DNA of 64,000 nt from Enterovirga aerilata (GTDB taxonomy: Bacteria; Pseudomonadota; Alphaproteobacteria; Rhizobiales; Beijerinckiaceae), in contig NZ_JABEPP010000002.1 of assembly GCF_013044135.1 (NCBI RefSeq), positions 1-64,000 on the forward strand, in the 5' to 3' direction. Every line of letters begins with the position of its first letter. Positions within the stretch are counted from its first letter, which is position 1. Made by a program: the position numbers and the translations under genes. A model generated the notes under the pieces. The model had not been told where the DNA came from, did not search any database, and saw nothing but the letters and a program-made list of their open reading frames with translations. This document shows, piece after piece, positions 20,995 to 28,953 of this stretch.

Positions 20995-21711
20995 TCAGGC
21001 GCCGAGCGCGTCCGCAAGCTCGAGGAAATCGGCCACGACCAGGTCGTGCCCGTGCTCGGCCGGCAGGTCGTCCTTCTGCGCCGGTCCGAATTCGCGCGGC
21101 CGGTGCACGTAGGCGGTCCGAAAGCCGCACGATCGCGCCGCGACAAGATCGTGATGATGTGCCGCCACCATCAGGCACTCCTCCGGGCGACAATCCAGCA
21201 GCCGGGCGGTGGTGAGATAACTCTCGGGCAGCGGCTTGTAGGCTCGCGCGACCTCGGCCCCGAGCACCGCGTCCCAGGGCAGGCCGGCGCGCTTGGCCAT
21301 GTCCACCAGCAGCGAGACATTGCCGTTGGAGAGCGTGGCGATGACGTAGCGCCTCTTCAGCCGACCGAGTCCTTCGACGGCATCCGGCCAGGGATCGAGC
21401 CGATGCCAGGCGCGGTTCAGATCCTCGATCTCGGCTTCGGACAGGCTCCTCGCGCCGAACTCCTCCAGTACCTGCAGCAGGCTTTCCCGGTGGAGATCGT
21501 CCAGCCGCGTCCAGGGCCGCTCGCCGCTGCGCACGCGCTCGAGGCTCGGCTGGTACAGCGCGCGCCACCTGTCCGCGAATGCACCCCAGTCCAGGTCAAG
21601 GCCGCGTGCCCCGAGGATCGCGGCCGCGTCGCGAGCCACGCCCGACCGCCAATCCACGACGGTGCCGAAGACGTCGAAGGCGAGCGCCCTGACGCTCCCG
21701 AGCCCGGGCAC
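20995..21711 (-). CDS. Haloacid dehalogenase, type II
   Basis: A 238-residue HAD-superfamily hydrolase related to L-2-haloacid dehalogenases. The nucleophile Asp is in AFDVFGTVVDW, motif II is ATLSNGN, and the C-terminal AAHHHDLVAARSCG carries the acidic/His motif. I placed the start at GTG 21711, 13 bases after the stop of the upstream MipA-type gene, since the longer frame would overlap that gene by nearly 100 bases. No strong ribosome-binding site is visible, so translational coupling is likely. The real substrate may be a phosphate ester rather than a halo acid. Confidence 0.85.
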   Translation of the reverse strand: MPGLGSVRALAFDVFGTVVDWRSGVARDAAAILGARGLDLDWGAFADRWRALYQPSLERVRSGERPWTRLDDLHRESLLQVLEEFGARSLSEAEIEDLNRAWHRLDPWPDAVEGLGRLKRRYVIATLSNGNVSLLVDMAKRAGLPWDAVLGAEVARAYKPLPESYLTTARLLDCRPEECLMVAAHHHDLVAARSCGFRTAYVHRPREFGPAQKDDLPAEHGHDLVVADFLELADALGA

Positions 21712-21724
21712 GATCGGGTGGCGC

Positions 21725-22561
21725 TCAGCGGGTCCAGTTGAACGAGTAGGAGACGCTCGCGCCGAAGATCCACTGATCGCGGGAGCCGATGAGGCGCGGA
21801 ATCGGGCTGCGGCCGGCATCCCCGATCAGGCGATTGTAGCCGCCATAGATGGTCGTGCCCCAGGTCTCGTTCCACTGGTAGGAGGCGGCGGCGAGCACGC
21901 CGGCAGCGGTCACGTCCGCTCCGGGCCGATAGGCGGCCGGGATGATCGCGTTGGCGGCCGCCTCGGCCGGGGTCACGCCGAAATAGCGGCGCACGTAATT
22001 GGCGTCGCCGAAGCTGAGCCGCGGTCCGACGGACAGCGTCAGCCGGTCGATCGGCGCGATGAAGTCGAGGCCCGCATTGCCGACGAAGCCCTCCGCGCCG
22101 TTGAGCGCGTAGCGAAGCTCGACGCGCGCACGGATGAAGCTGACGGGAAAGTACTCCAGGAAGATGCCCGGCTCGACGCTCCAGTTGATCTTCCTCAAGC
22201 CCACGAGACGGCGGTCGTCGGAGTAGTAGCGGCCGCCCTGCACGCGGACCACAGGTCCGAAGCGAAGTTCGGGAATCTCGTCATAGAGCGAGATGCTGAA
22301 CCCGTCGTCCGGCGCGGCGAATCGCGGCGGCTCGCCCGCCCGTCGGATGTTGAGGGAGGGGTAGCCGATCCCCGTCAGCTTATCGGAGCCGGGAAAGCGG
22401 GGCATGAACTGCCCGTTCGCGGTCAGCGTGACGACGTAGGTCTCCGCCTGCACCATCATGGGGCTGCGGAGGGTACGCAAGCTGCCGAGATCGGCGGCCG
22501 GCGCGAGCGTCGAGCAGAGCGCGAACGGCGCGGCAAGCAGCGCCGCGAAACGAAACGTCAT
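21725..22561 (-). CDS. MipA/OmpV family outer membrane protein
   Basis: The 278-residue protein has a signal peptide (MTFRFAALLAAPFALCSTLA) cleaved near APA, followed by beta-barrel strands with GYPSLNIRR, PVVRVQGGRYYS and a terminal SYSFNWTR. MipA/OmpV proteins are small outer-membrane barrels, some of which scaffold cell-wall enzymes or take up small molecules. The ATG at 22561 is chosen over an earlier frame because it gives a clean signal peptide. It ends 14 bases before the dehalogenase gene, suggesting cotranscription. Its ligand is unknown. Confidence 0.85.
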   Translation of the reverse strand: MTFRFAALLAAPFALCSTLAPAADLGSLRTLRSPMMVQAETYVVTLTANGQFMPRFPGSDKLTGIGYPSLNIRRAGEPPRFAAPDDGFSISLYDEIPELRFGPVVRVQGGRYYSDDRRLVGLRKINWSVEPGIFLEYFPVSFIRARVELRYALNGAEGFVGNAGLDFIAPIDRLTLSVGPRLSFGDANYVRRYFGVTPAEAAANAIIPAAYRPGADVTAAGVLAAASYQWNETWGTTIYGGYNRLIGDAGRSPIPRLIGSRDQWIFGASVSYSFNWTR

Positions 22562-22708
22562 CGTGTGCAATCCCGAGGCGGCGCCCGCCGGCGCGCCCAA
22601 TGTGTCGGGCCGCAGTTAACGATCTGCGTCCCGGCGCATCAACGCGCCGGAGCCGGGCGGCGGGCGATCTCCCGCCACCTGTGCTTTCCGCACATCAGGC
22701 TTGGCCGT

Positions 22709-23887
22709 TCAGGTGTAGTCCTCGAGCGTGCCGCGCCGGCGGATGTCCAAAGTCGCACAATGGAAGGCGCCGCCGAACGGTCCGTAGGCCAGGAACGGGA
22801 TCGGCAGCGGCTCGAATCCCCAATCCTTGAGTGCCCGAATCAGGGTCGGCTGCGAGGCATCCACCACGACCTTCTTCTCCGTGAGCGAGAGCACGTTGAT
22901 GGAGGTCCAGGGCGAGCACATCGAGATCTTGGCCATGATGCCCGATACTGGGTCCGGGCGCGGGGCGACGAGGACGTCCCAGCGCTTGAGGGCGGGCGGC
23001 AGGTTCTCGACGTCGCAGTAATCCGGGTTCACCAGCACCTTGCCCGGCGCGAGCGGCATGAAGGTGGAATCGATGTGCATCGGCTGGGTGCACAGGCTCG
23101 GGATCTCGTGGATCCGGTAGGTGTGGCCGAGATGCCGCTGCAGCCAGGCGATGCCGAAGCGGTTCGTCACGTTCGAGACGGTCACGAAGAGGTCGCGCCC
23201 GCAGCGCACGAAGTCGGCCGCGTCGAAGACCGGCTCGAACTCGTTGATCGTGTACTCGATCGGGCCGCCCTTCTTGGGCAGCTTGTAATCGTAGCGGTAG
23301 AGGTCGTCCGTCAGCTGCGGCCGCGGCGCCGAGGTCCAGCGGGCGCCCGCCTTGAAATATTCCTTGAACAGCGGCCGGTAGGCCTCCTGCTCGAAATGAC
23401 GCGAGCGCCAGCACATCGGGCTTTCGATGATCTCGTCGCCCACCACCATGTAGCCGTCGCGCGGACAGGCGATCGTGAAGCCGCGGGATGACCAGTTCGG
23501 CGTCCGGTACTTCTTGGAGAAGTCCATGATCTCGGGCCGGCGCACCTTGACGCCCTCCGCCTCGAGCAGCGCGATGAAGCCGTCGAGCTCCTTCTGCGCC
23601 AGCTTCTTCATCCAGCCCGGGTACTTGAAGCCGGCGGCCAGCCGGTACAGACCCATGACGGAGGGCGGCAGGTTGTAGGTGACCGTGATGTGGTTCGACG
23701 GGATGGTCGCGCCTTCGAGGCGGCCGACGATGACCTCCTCCAGCGGGTCCCATTCGTTGTAGGACATCACCGGAGAGGCGTCCGCCTTCTCGGGCATGCG
23801 TGCGGCCGCGGCAGTTGCCGCCTCCGAACCCGTTTCAGGCAGGTCCCGCTCCAACAGGTCCGATTGCGAGGTTACCCCGAGGTCCAC
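22709..23887 (-). CDS. Arginine-type amidinotransferase (AGAT/StrB family)
   Basis: The 392-residue protein belongs to the L-arginine amidinotransferase family, which moves the amidino group of arginine to an amine acceptor such as glycine or an aminocyclitol. The N-terminal signature YNEWDPLEEVIVGRL, the His271-x-Asp273 pair in MHIDSTF and the nucleophile Cys377 in GGAFHCATL are present, with His-Cys spacing like that of the human enzyme. The GTG start at 23887 has an AGAGG ribosome-binding site. It is divergent from hpnL with a 154-bp shared region. Acceptors could be glycine or, given the neighbours, the amino-cyclitol head of a hopanoid (inference). Confidence 0.88.
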   Translation of the reverse strand: MDLGVTSQSDLLERDLPETGSEAATAAAARMPEKADASPVMSYNEWDPLEEVIVGRLEGATIPSNHITVTYNLPPSVMGLYRLAAGFKYPGWMKKLAQKELDGFIALLEAEGVKVRRPEIMDFSKKYRTPNWSSRGFTIACPRDGYMVVGDEIIESPMCWRSRHFEQEAYRPLFKEYFKAGARWTSAPRPQLTDDLYRYDYKLPKKGGPIEYTINEFEPVFDAADFVRCGRDLFVTVSNVTNRFGIAWLQRHLGHTYRIHEIPSLCTQPMHIDSTFMPLAPGKVLVNPDYCDVENLPPALKRWDVLVAPRPDPVSGIMAKISMCSPWTSINVLSLTEKKVVVDASQPTLIRALKDWGFEPLPIPFLAYGPFGGAFHCATLDIRRRGTLEDYT

Positions 23888-24041
23888 GTCGCCTCTCTCC
23901 AGCTTCTGCCCGGTCGCTCCACCCGGCTGATTTTCCGGCAATGCGACCACAAATAGGCGGCATTGTTGAACGACCTCGGATAGATAGCGCCTGCCTAAAA
24001 CACGAGTTCGGCCCGAAGGCCAGAGTGGGACCCCGGGCAAG
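23888..24041. promoter_or_regulatory. Shared divergent promoter region, amidinotransferase / hpnL
   Basis: This 154-bp gap separates the amidinotransferase gene from the forward hpn operon, so both promoters lie here and could be coregulated. An AT-richer patch spans about 23940-24005. I could not identify a specific regulator site. Confidence 0.45.
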
Positions 24042-25052
24042 ATGAAGCGTTTGACGATCCTCGCCGCGGTTGCCGGCCTCGTCCTGTTCGGCGTCGTCGT
24101 GGCGTTCTCGGGCGCAGGCGAGATCCTGCAGGCTGTCCAAAGCGCCGGCTGGGGCACGGCGCTCGTGGTCCTCGTCCGGGCGATCGCGATCGCGGCGGAC
24201 GGGATCGGCTGGAATGTCCTCTTCCCGCCCGGCCGACGCCTGGAGAGCCAGGTCGCCATGCTCCTGCGCTGGGTGCGCGAGAGCATCAACCAGCTCCTGC
24301 CGGTGGCGGCGGTGGGCGGCGACTTCATCGGTGCGCGCCTTGCCACGTTCTGGCGGTGCGAGGGTGCGATGGCCTGGGCGAGCGTGATCGCGGATATCGG
24401 GGTGCAGGCCGGAACGCAGCTCCTCTTCGCAGTGCTCGGCCTCGGACTTCTCGTCTGGCTCGTGGGGGACAGCGAGCTCGTCCATTATGTCGCGGCAGGC
24501 ATCGGAATCGCCGCTCTCGGCCTGGGCGGTTTCGTGCTGCTGCAGCGCAGGGGCGGCGCGAAGCTCTTCCTCGCCATCGGCCAGAAGCTCGCCGCAGGGC
24601 GCGAATGGGCCGCCCTGGCTGCGGTCGAGCGCTTCTACGAGCGTCTGCGCGAGATCTACGAGAACCCGCGCGGGGTGGCGGCCTCGGTCGCGATCCATTC
24701 AGGCGTCTGGATCTTCGGCTCCCTTGAAGTCTGGATCGCCTTCCACTTCATGGGCTACCCGATCGGCTTCGCCGAGGCGATCGTCATCGAGAGCCTTGGG
24801 CAGGCGGTGCGCGGGGCCGCCTTCGCCGTCCCGGGCGGGCTCGGGGTTCAGGAGGGCGGCTTCGTTGCGATCTGCTCGCTGTTCGGCATCCCGGCCGGGC
24901 CGGCGGTGGCTCTCTCCCTGGTGAAGCGCGTCTCGGACCTCGCGATCGGTCTTCCGGGCCTGGTCGTCTGGCAGTGGATCGAGGCGCGACGAGCGCTCGG
25001 GAAGGGCCCCGATCTCGCCGGCGACACGGGCCTCGCGGAGGGCCGCCGTTGA
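24042..25052 (+). CDS. hpnL: HpnL family membrane protein
   Basis: A 336-residue integral membrane protein with about eight hydrophobic segments, of the UPF0104/lysylphosphatidylglycerol-synthase transmembrane type. The conserved QAVRGAAFAVPGGLGVQEGG segment (about 250-270) is present. In hopanoid clusters this family is named HpnL and sits next to hpnI, as here; its biochemical role is not established. The stop codon overlaps the TTG start of hpnI, so the two are translationally coupled. It is the first gene of the forward hpn operon. Confidence 0.9.
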   Translation: MKRLTILAAVAGLVLFGVVVAFSGAGEILQAVQSAGWGTALVVLVRAIAIAADGIGWNVLFPPGRRLESQVAMLLRWVRESINQLLPVAAVGGDFIGARLATFWRCEGAMAWASVIADIGVQAGTQLLFAVLGLGLLVWLVGDSELVHYVAAGIGIAALGLGGFVLLQRRGGAKLFLAIGQKLAAGREWAALAAVERFYERLREIYENPRGVAASVAIHSGVWIFGSLEVWIAFHFMGYPIGFAEAIVIESLGQAVRGAAFAVPGGLGVQEGGFVAICSLFGIPAGPAVALSLVKRVSDLAIGLPGLVVWQWIEARRALGKGPDLAGDTGLAEGRR

Positions 25053-26194
25053 GCTTCGCCGAGGTCCTGGCCGGCCTGCTGCTGCTCCTCTCGGCCGCGG
25101 GGCTCGCCTACCTCGTGGCCGCGATCGTGCTCGTGCGGCGGCTCGCGGCGCGGCCCGCCTCGTCCCCCGGGGCGGCGCCTTCCGTCACGATCCTGAAGCC
25201 GCTTCACGGGGCGGAGCCCGGTCTCTTCGCGAATCTGTCGACCTTCCTGAACCAGGATTATCGCGGGCCGGTGCAGATCGTGTTCGGGGTGCAGGATCCG
25301 CGCGATCCCGCGATCGCGGTGGTGCGCCGCCTGGAGGCGGCGTTCCCGCAGGCCGATATCGAGCTGGTCGTCGATTCCCGCCTCCACGGGAGCAACCGCA
25401 AGGTCTCCAACCTCATCAACATGGCCGAGCGGACCAGGCACGAGATCGTGGTCCTGGCCGACAGCGACATGATCGTCGGGCCCGGCTATCTCGCTCGCCT
25501 TCTCGGCGAGCTGGAGCGCCCGGGCGTCGGCGCGGTGACCTGTCTCTATCATGGCGTTCCCTGCGGGACGCTGCCGTCGCGCCTTTCGGCGCTCGCGATC
25601 GATTCCCACTTCCTCCCCAGCGTCGCGGTCGGGCTCGGGCTCGGGCTGGCCAGTCCCTGCATGGGTTCGACGATCGCGCTGCGCCACGAGACCCTGGAGG
25701 CGATCGGCGGCTTCCGGTCCCTCGCGGACGATCTCGCGGACGATTACCGCCTGGGCGCGGCGGTTCGCCGTCTCGGGCTCGCCGTGGCGGTGACGCCCTT
25801 CACGATCGGGCATGCCTGCAACGAGACGTCCTTCGCGGACCTTGCGCGCCAGGAACTCCGGTGGGTGCGCACGATCCGCCAGATCGATCCTTTTGGGCAT
25901 GCCGGCTCCGTGGTGTCGCACCCGTTCCCGCTCGCGGTTCTTGCGTTCTGCATCGCTCCGGGCGCCTTCGCCGCGGGCTTCGCGGCGGCCGCGCTGGCCC
26001 TGCGGATCGCGCTCTGCCTTGCCGTTAGGCAGGCCTTCGGCGTAAAGGCAGGGGGTTACGGGCTCGCGCCTTTGCGCGACCTCCTCTCCTTCGGCATCTT
26101 CGTGGCGAGCTTCTTCGGCCGCGACGTCAGTTGGAGAGGGCACAGCTACGACGTGACGCCCGCGGGCGTCCTGATGGCCAAGACGAGGCACTGA
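25049..26194 (+). CDS. hpnI: Hopanoid glycosyltransferase HpnI
   Basis: HpnI is a GT2-type glycosyltransferase that adds N-acetylglucosamine to bacteriohopanetetrol in the path to the cyclitol ether. The 381-residue protein has an N-terminal membrane helix, a GT-A domain with TILKPLHGAEP and the VLADSDMIV metal-binding motif, a QELRWVRTIR motif resembling ceramide glucosyltransferase (QxxRW type), and C-terminal membrane helices. The TTG start at 25049 overlaps the hpnL stop and has GGAGGG seven bases upstream. The upstream hpnL and downstream hpnJ support the assignment. Confidence 0.92.
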   Translation: MSFAEVLAGLLLLLSAAGLAYLVAAIVLVRRLAARPASSPGAAPSVTILKPLHGAEPGLFANLSTFLNQDYRGPVQIVFGVQDPRDPAIAVVRRLEAAFPQADIELVVDSRLHGSNRKVSNLINMAERTRHEIVVLADSDMIVGPGYLARLLGELERPGVGAVTCLYHGVPCGTLPSRLSALAIDSHFLPSVAVGLGLGLASPCMGSTIALRHETLEAIGGFRSLADDLADDYRLGAAVRRLGLAVAVTPFTIGHACNETSFADLARQELRWVRTIRQIDPFGHAGSVVSHPFPLAVLAFCIAPGAFAAGFAAAALALRIALCLAVRQAFGVKAGGYGLAPLRDLLSFGIFVASFFGRDVSWRGHSYDVTPAGVLMAKTRH

Positions 26195-26201
26195 ACCCGA
26201 G

Positions 26202-27638
26202 ATGATGCGCACGCTCTTCCTTCAGGCGCCGTCCTTCGACGGTTTCGACGGCGGCGCTGGCTCCCGCTATCAGGCCCGCCGCGAGATCCAGTCCTTCTGG
26301 TACCCCACCTGGCTCGCTCAGCCGGCGGCGCTGGTCGAGAACTCCAAGCTGATCGACGCGCCCCCGCACCGGACCTCCCTCCAGGAGGTGCTCGGCCAGG
26401 TGCGCGATTACGACCTTGCCGTGCTGCACACCTCGACGCCGTCCTTCGATTCGGACGTGAAGGTCATCGAGGCCATGAAGGCCACCAATCCGAACCTGAA
26501 GGTCGGGCTGATCGGCGCCAAGGTGGCCGTCCAGTCGAACGAGAGTCTGGAACAGGCGCCCGTCGTCGACTTCGTCGCCCGCAACGAGTTCGACTTCACC
26601 ATCAAGGACGTCGCCGACGGCAAGCCCTGGTCGGACATCCAGGGCCTGTCCTACCGCAACGGCCAGGGCGTGATCGTGCACAACGAGGACCGCCCGGTCA
26701 TGCACGACATGGACACGCTCCCCTTCGTCACGCCGGTCTACAAGCGCGACCTGAAGATGGAGAACTACTTCATCGGCTATCTGAAGCACCCCTACATCTC
26801 GTTCTATACCGGGCGGGGCTGCAAGAGCCGCTGCACCTTCTGCCTCTGGCCGCAGACGGTCGGCGGCCACCGCTACCGCACGCGCTCCGTCGGGCACGTC
26901 ATCGAGGAGGTGAGATACATCCTCAAGGCGTTCCCGCAGATGAAGGAGCTGATGTTCGACGACGACACCTTCACGGACGATCTTCCGCGGGCCGAAGCCA
27001 TTGCCCGCGAGCTCGGCAAGCTCGGCGTCACCTGGTCCTGCAACGCCAAGGCGAACGTGCCGCGCGAGACCCTGAAGGTGCTGAAGGACAACGGCCTGCG
27101 CCTGCTGCTCGTCGGCTACGAGAGCGGCAACCAGCAGATCCTGCACAACATCAAGAAGGGCATGCGGGTCGAGGTCGCGGAGAAGTTCACGAAGGATTGC
27201 CACGAGCTCGGGATCAAGATCCACGGCACGTTCATCCTGGGGCTGCCTGGGGAGACCCAGGAGACGATCCGGGAAACGATCGCCTTCGCGACCCGCATCA
27301 ACCCGCACACGATCCAGGTCTCGCTCGCCGCACCCTATCCGGGCACGTTCCTCTACAAGCAGGCGATGGAGAACGGCTGGCTCGACGAGAAGAACGCCGA
27401 GCTGATCAACGGCAACGGCATCCAGATCGCGCCGCTGCACTATCCGGGGCTCAGCCACACCGAGATCTTCACCTCTGTGGAGGATTTCTACCGGAAGTTC
27501 TACTTCCGCATCCCGAAGATCGCCTCCATCGTCGGGGAGATGGTGACCGAGCCCGACATGATGAAGCGGCGGCTGCGCGAGGGCGTGGAGTTCTTCCGCT
27601 TCCTCAAGGAGCGCCGCGGGGTGGCGCAGGCGGCGTAG
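26202..27638 (+). CDS. hpnJ: Radical SAM protein HpnJ
   Basis: HpnJ is a radical SAM enzyme with an N-terminal B12-binding-like domain. By family knowledge it contracts the glucosamine ring on bacteriohopanetetrol into the cyclopentane of the cyclitol ether. The 478-residue protein begins with the typical FLQAPSFDGFDGG, has the iron-sulfur motif CKSRCTFC at about residues 207-214 (CxxxCxxC), and continues through GTFILGLPGE. It follows hpnI by 7 bp. In the usual order hpnK is next; here a toxin-antitoxin pair intervenes. Confidence 0.93.
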   Translation: MMRTLFLQAPSFDGFDGGAGSRYQARREIQSFWYPTWLAQPAALVENSKLIDAPPHRTSLQEVLGQVRDYDLAVLHTSTPSFDSDVKVIEAMKATNPNLKVGLIGAKVAVQSNESLEQAPVVDFVARNEFDFTIKDVADGKPWSDIQGLSYRNGQGVIVHNEDRPVMHDMDTLPFVTPVYKRDLKMENYFIGYLKHPYISFYTGRGCKSRCTFCLWPQTVGGHRYRTRSVGHVIEEVRYILKAFPQMKELMFDDDTFTDDLPRAEAIARELGKLGVTWSCNAKANVPRETLKVLKDNGLRLLLVGYESGNQQILHNIKKGMRVEVAEKFTKDCHELGIKIHGTFILGLPGETQETIRETIAFATRINPHTIQVSLAAPYPGTFLYKQAMENGWLDEKNAELINGNGIQIAPLHYPGLSHTEIFTSVEDFYRKFYFRIPKIASIVGEMVTEPDMMKRRLREGVEFFRFLKERRGVAQAA

Positions 27639-27651
27639 GGGCGGGCTGGCA

Positions 27652-27852
27652 GTGGCGAACGTCGCCGAGATCGAGAAGGCGGTCGCTGAACTCTCTGCGA
27701 CGGAGCTCGCTGAATTCCGCGCTTGGTTCGAACGCTTCGAGGCTGAGCGTTTCGATCGTCGAATCGAGCAGGACAGCGCTGCTGGTCGGCTCGATCGGCT
27801 TGCTGACGAGGCCTTGGCCGAGTTCCGGTCCGGCGCTGCCCGCGAGCTGTGA
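27652..27852 (+). CDS. Putative antitoxin of a type II toxin-antitoxin pair
   Basis: A 66-residue, acidic, mostly helical protein with a coiled-coil-like heptad pattern (KAVAELSATELAEFRAWFER). No DNA-binding fold is obvious. It begins with GTG 13 bp after hpnJ and overlaps the next gene by four bases (GTGA), the usual antitoxin-toxin arrangement. Codon use is visibly less GC-biased than in the flanking hpn genes, suggesting separate origin. The assignment rests on size, pairing with a RelE/ParE-like partner and composition. Confidence 0.72.
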   Translation: MANVAEIEKAVAELSATELAEFRAWFERFEAERFDRRIEQDSAAGRLDRLADEALAEFRSGAAREL

Positions 27853-28106
27853 GACATTTTGCGAGCCATCGCTTCTGGGCGGCTTACGAGGCTTTACCAT
27901 CGACTGTTCGTGAACTCGCCGATCGCAATTACGAGTTGCTCAAACGCGATCCGCAGCATCCTTCGCTGCACCTGAAGAAGGTCGGGCGGTTCTGGTCCGT
28001 TCGCGTCGGGCTGCGCTACCGAGCGTTGGCGGTGCAACAGGACGGCGATCTCGTCTGGTTCTGGATCGGCTCTCACGCCGATTACGATCGCCTCATCGCC
28101 CAATGA
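27849..28106 (+). CDS. RelE/ParE-family toxin-like protein
   Basis: An 85-residue basic protein with the RelE/ParE fold pattern: two N-terminal helices (RFWAAYEALP...ELADRNYELLKRDP), then strands with LHLKKVGRFWSVRVGLRYRA and VWFWIGSHADYDRL. Family members cleave mRNA at the ribosome or poison gyrase; which applies cannot be read here. The GTG start overlaps the antitoxin stop. The stop codon lies one base before the hpnK start, so the pair is embedded in the hopanoid operon. Base composition is lower in GC than the neighbours. Confidence 0.78.
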   Translation: MRHFASHRFWAAYEALPSTVRELADRNYELLKRDPQHPSLHLKKVGRFWSVRVGLRYRALAVQQDGDLVWFWIGSHADYDRLIAQ

Positions 28107-28107
28107 C

Positions 28108-28953
28108 ATGAAGCAGCCTGAGCGCTCCCTCGTCGTCACGGCCGACGATTTCGGCCTCGCGCGCGAGGTGAACGAGGCCGTCGAGATCGCCCATCGGGAC
28201 GGGATCCTCGGCGCGGCGAGCCTCATGGTGGCCGAGCCCTGGTGCGCGGATGCGGTGGAGCGTGCGCGTCGGCTCCCGGATCTCGCGGTCGGGCTGCACC
28301 TGACCCTGGTCGAGGGGAGGGCGGTCCTGCCCCCGTCCGAGATCCCGGACCTGATCGGGCCAGGCGGGAAGCTGCGGACCGACCTCGCGCGCTACGGCGC
28401 CGAGATCTTCTTCCGGCCGGGCGTCAGGCGGCAGATCGCGGCCGAGATCCGGGCGCAGTTCGAGGCCTTCGCCCGGACCGGGCTGCCGCTCGATCACGTG
28501 AACGCCCACAAGCACTACCACCTTCATCCGACGATCGCCGGCCTCGTCCTGGAGATCGGGCGGGAGTTCGGCATGCGGGCGCTGCGCGTGCCGGTCGAGC
28601 CGCTGGAGACGCTTGCTGCGGTCGAACCGGGCAGGCCGGGGACCGAGGCCCGGATCGCCGGCCCCTACGCCAGGCTGCTGCGCGCCCGCGCGCGGAGGGC
28701 GGGGCTGGTCGTCGCGGACCAGGTTCTCGGGCTTGCCTGGTCGGGCGCCATGACGCCGTCCCGCGTGGCGGGTCTGCTCCGGCATCTTCCGCCGGGGCGG
28801 ACCGAGCTCTACGCCCATCCGGCGACCGCCGGCGGCTTCGCGGGCGCCGCGCCGGGCTATCGTTATGCGGAGGAACTCGCCGCCCTGACCGATCCCGAGA
28901 CGATCGAGGCGGCGCGTCCGATCCGCCGCTCCGGCTACGCCGCCTGGAGCTGA
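28108..28953 (+). CDS. hpnK: Hopanoid-associated deacetylase HpnK (YdjC-like)
   Basis: HpnK is a carbohydrate deacetylase of the YdjC/ChbG family that removes the N-acetyl group from N-acetylglucosaminyl-bacteriohopanetetrol before ring contraction by HpnJ. The 281-residue protein has the metal-binding VTADDFGL motif at the N-terminus, VGLHLTL, and DHVNAHKHYHLHP with the second set of His ligands. It starts one base after the toxin-like gene and runs convergently into hpnN, overlapping that gene by 19 bp. Confidence 0.92.
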   Translation: MKQPERSLVVTADDFGLAREVNEAVEIAHRDGILGAASLMVAEPWCADAVERARRLPDLAVGLHLTLVEGRAVLPPSEIPDLIGPGGKLRTDLARYGAEIFFRPGVRRQIAAEIRAQFEAFARTGLPLDHVNAHKHYHLHPTIAGLVLEIGREFGMRALRVPVEPLETLAAVEPGRPGTEARIAGPYARLLRARARRAGLVVADQVLGLAWSGAMTPSRVAGLLRHLPPGRTELYAHPATAGGFAGAAPGYRYAEELAALTDPETIEAARPIRRSGYAAWS

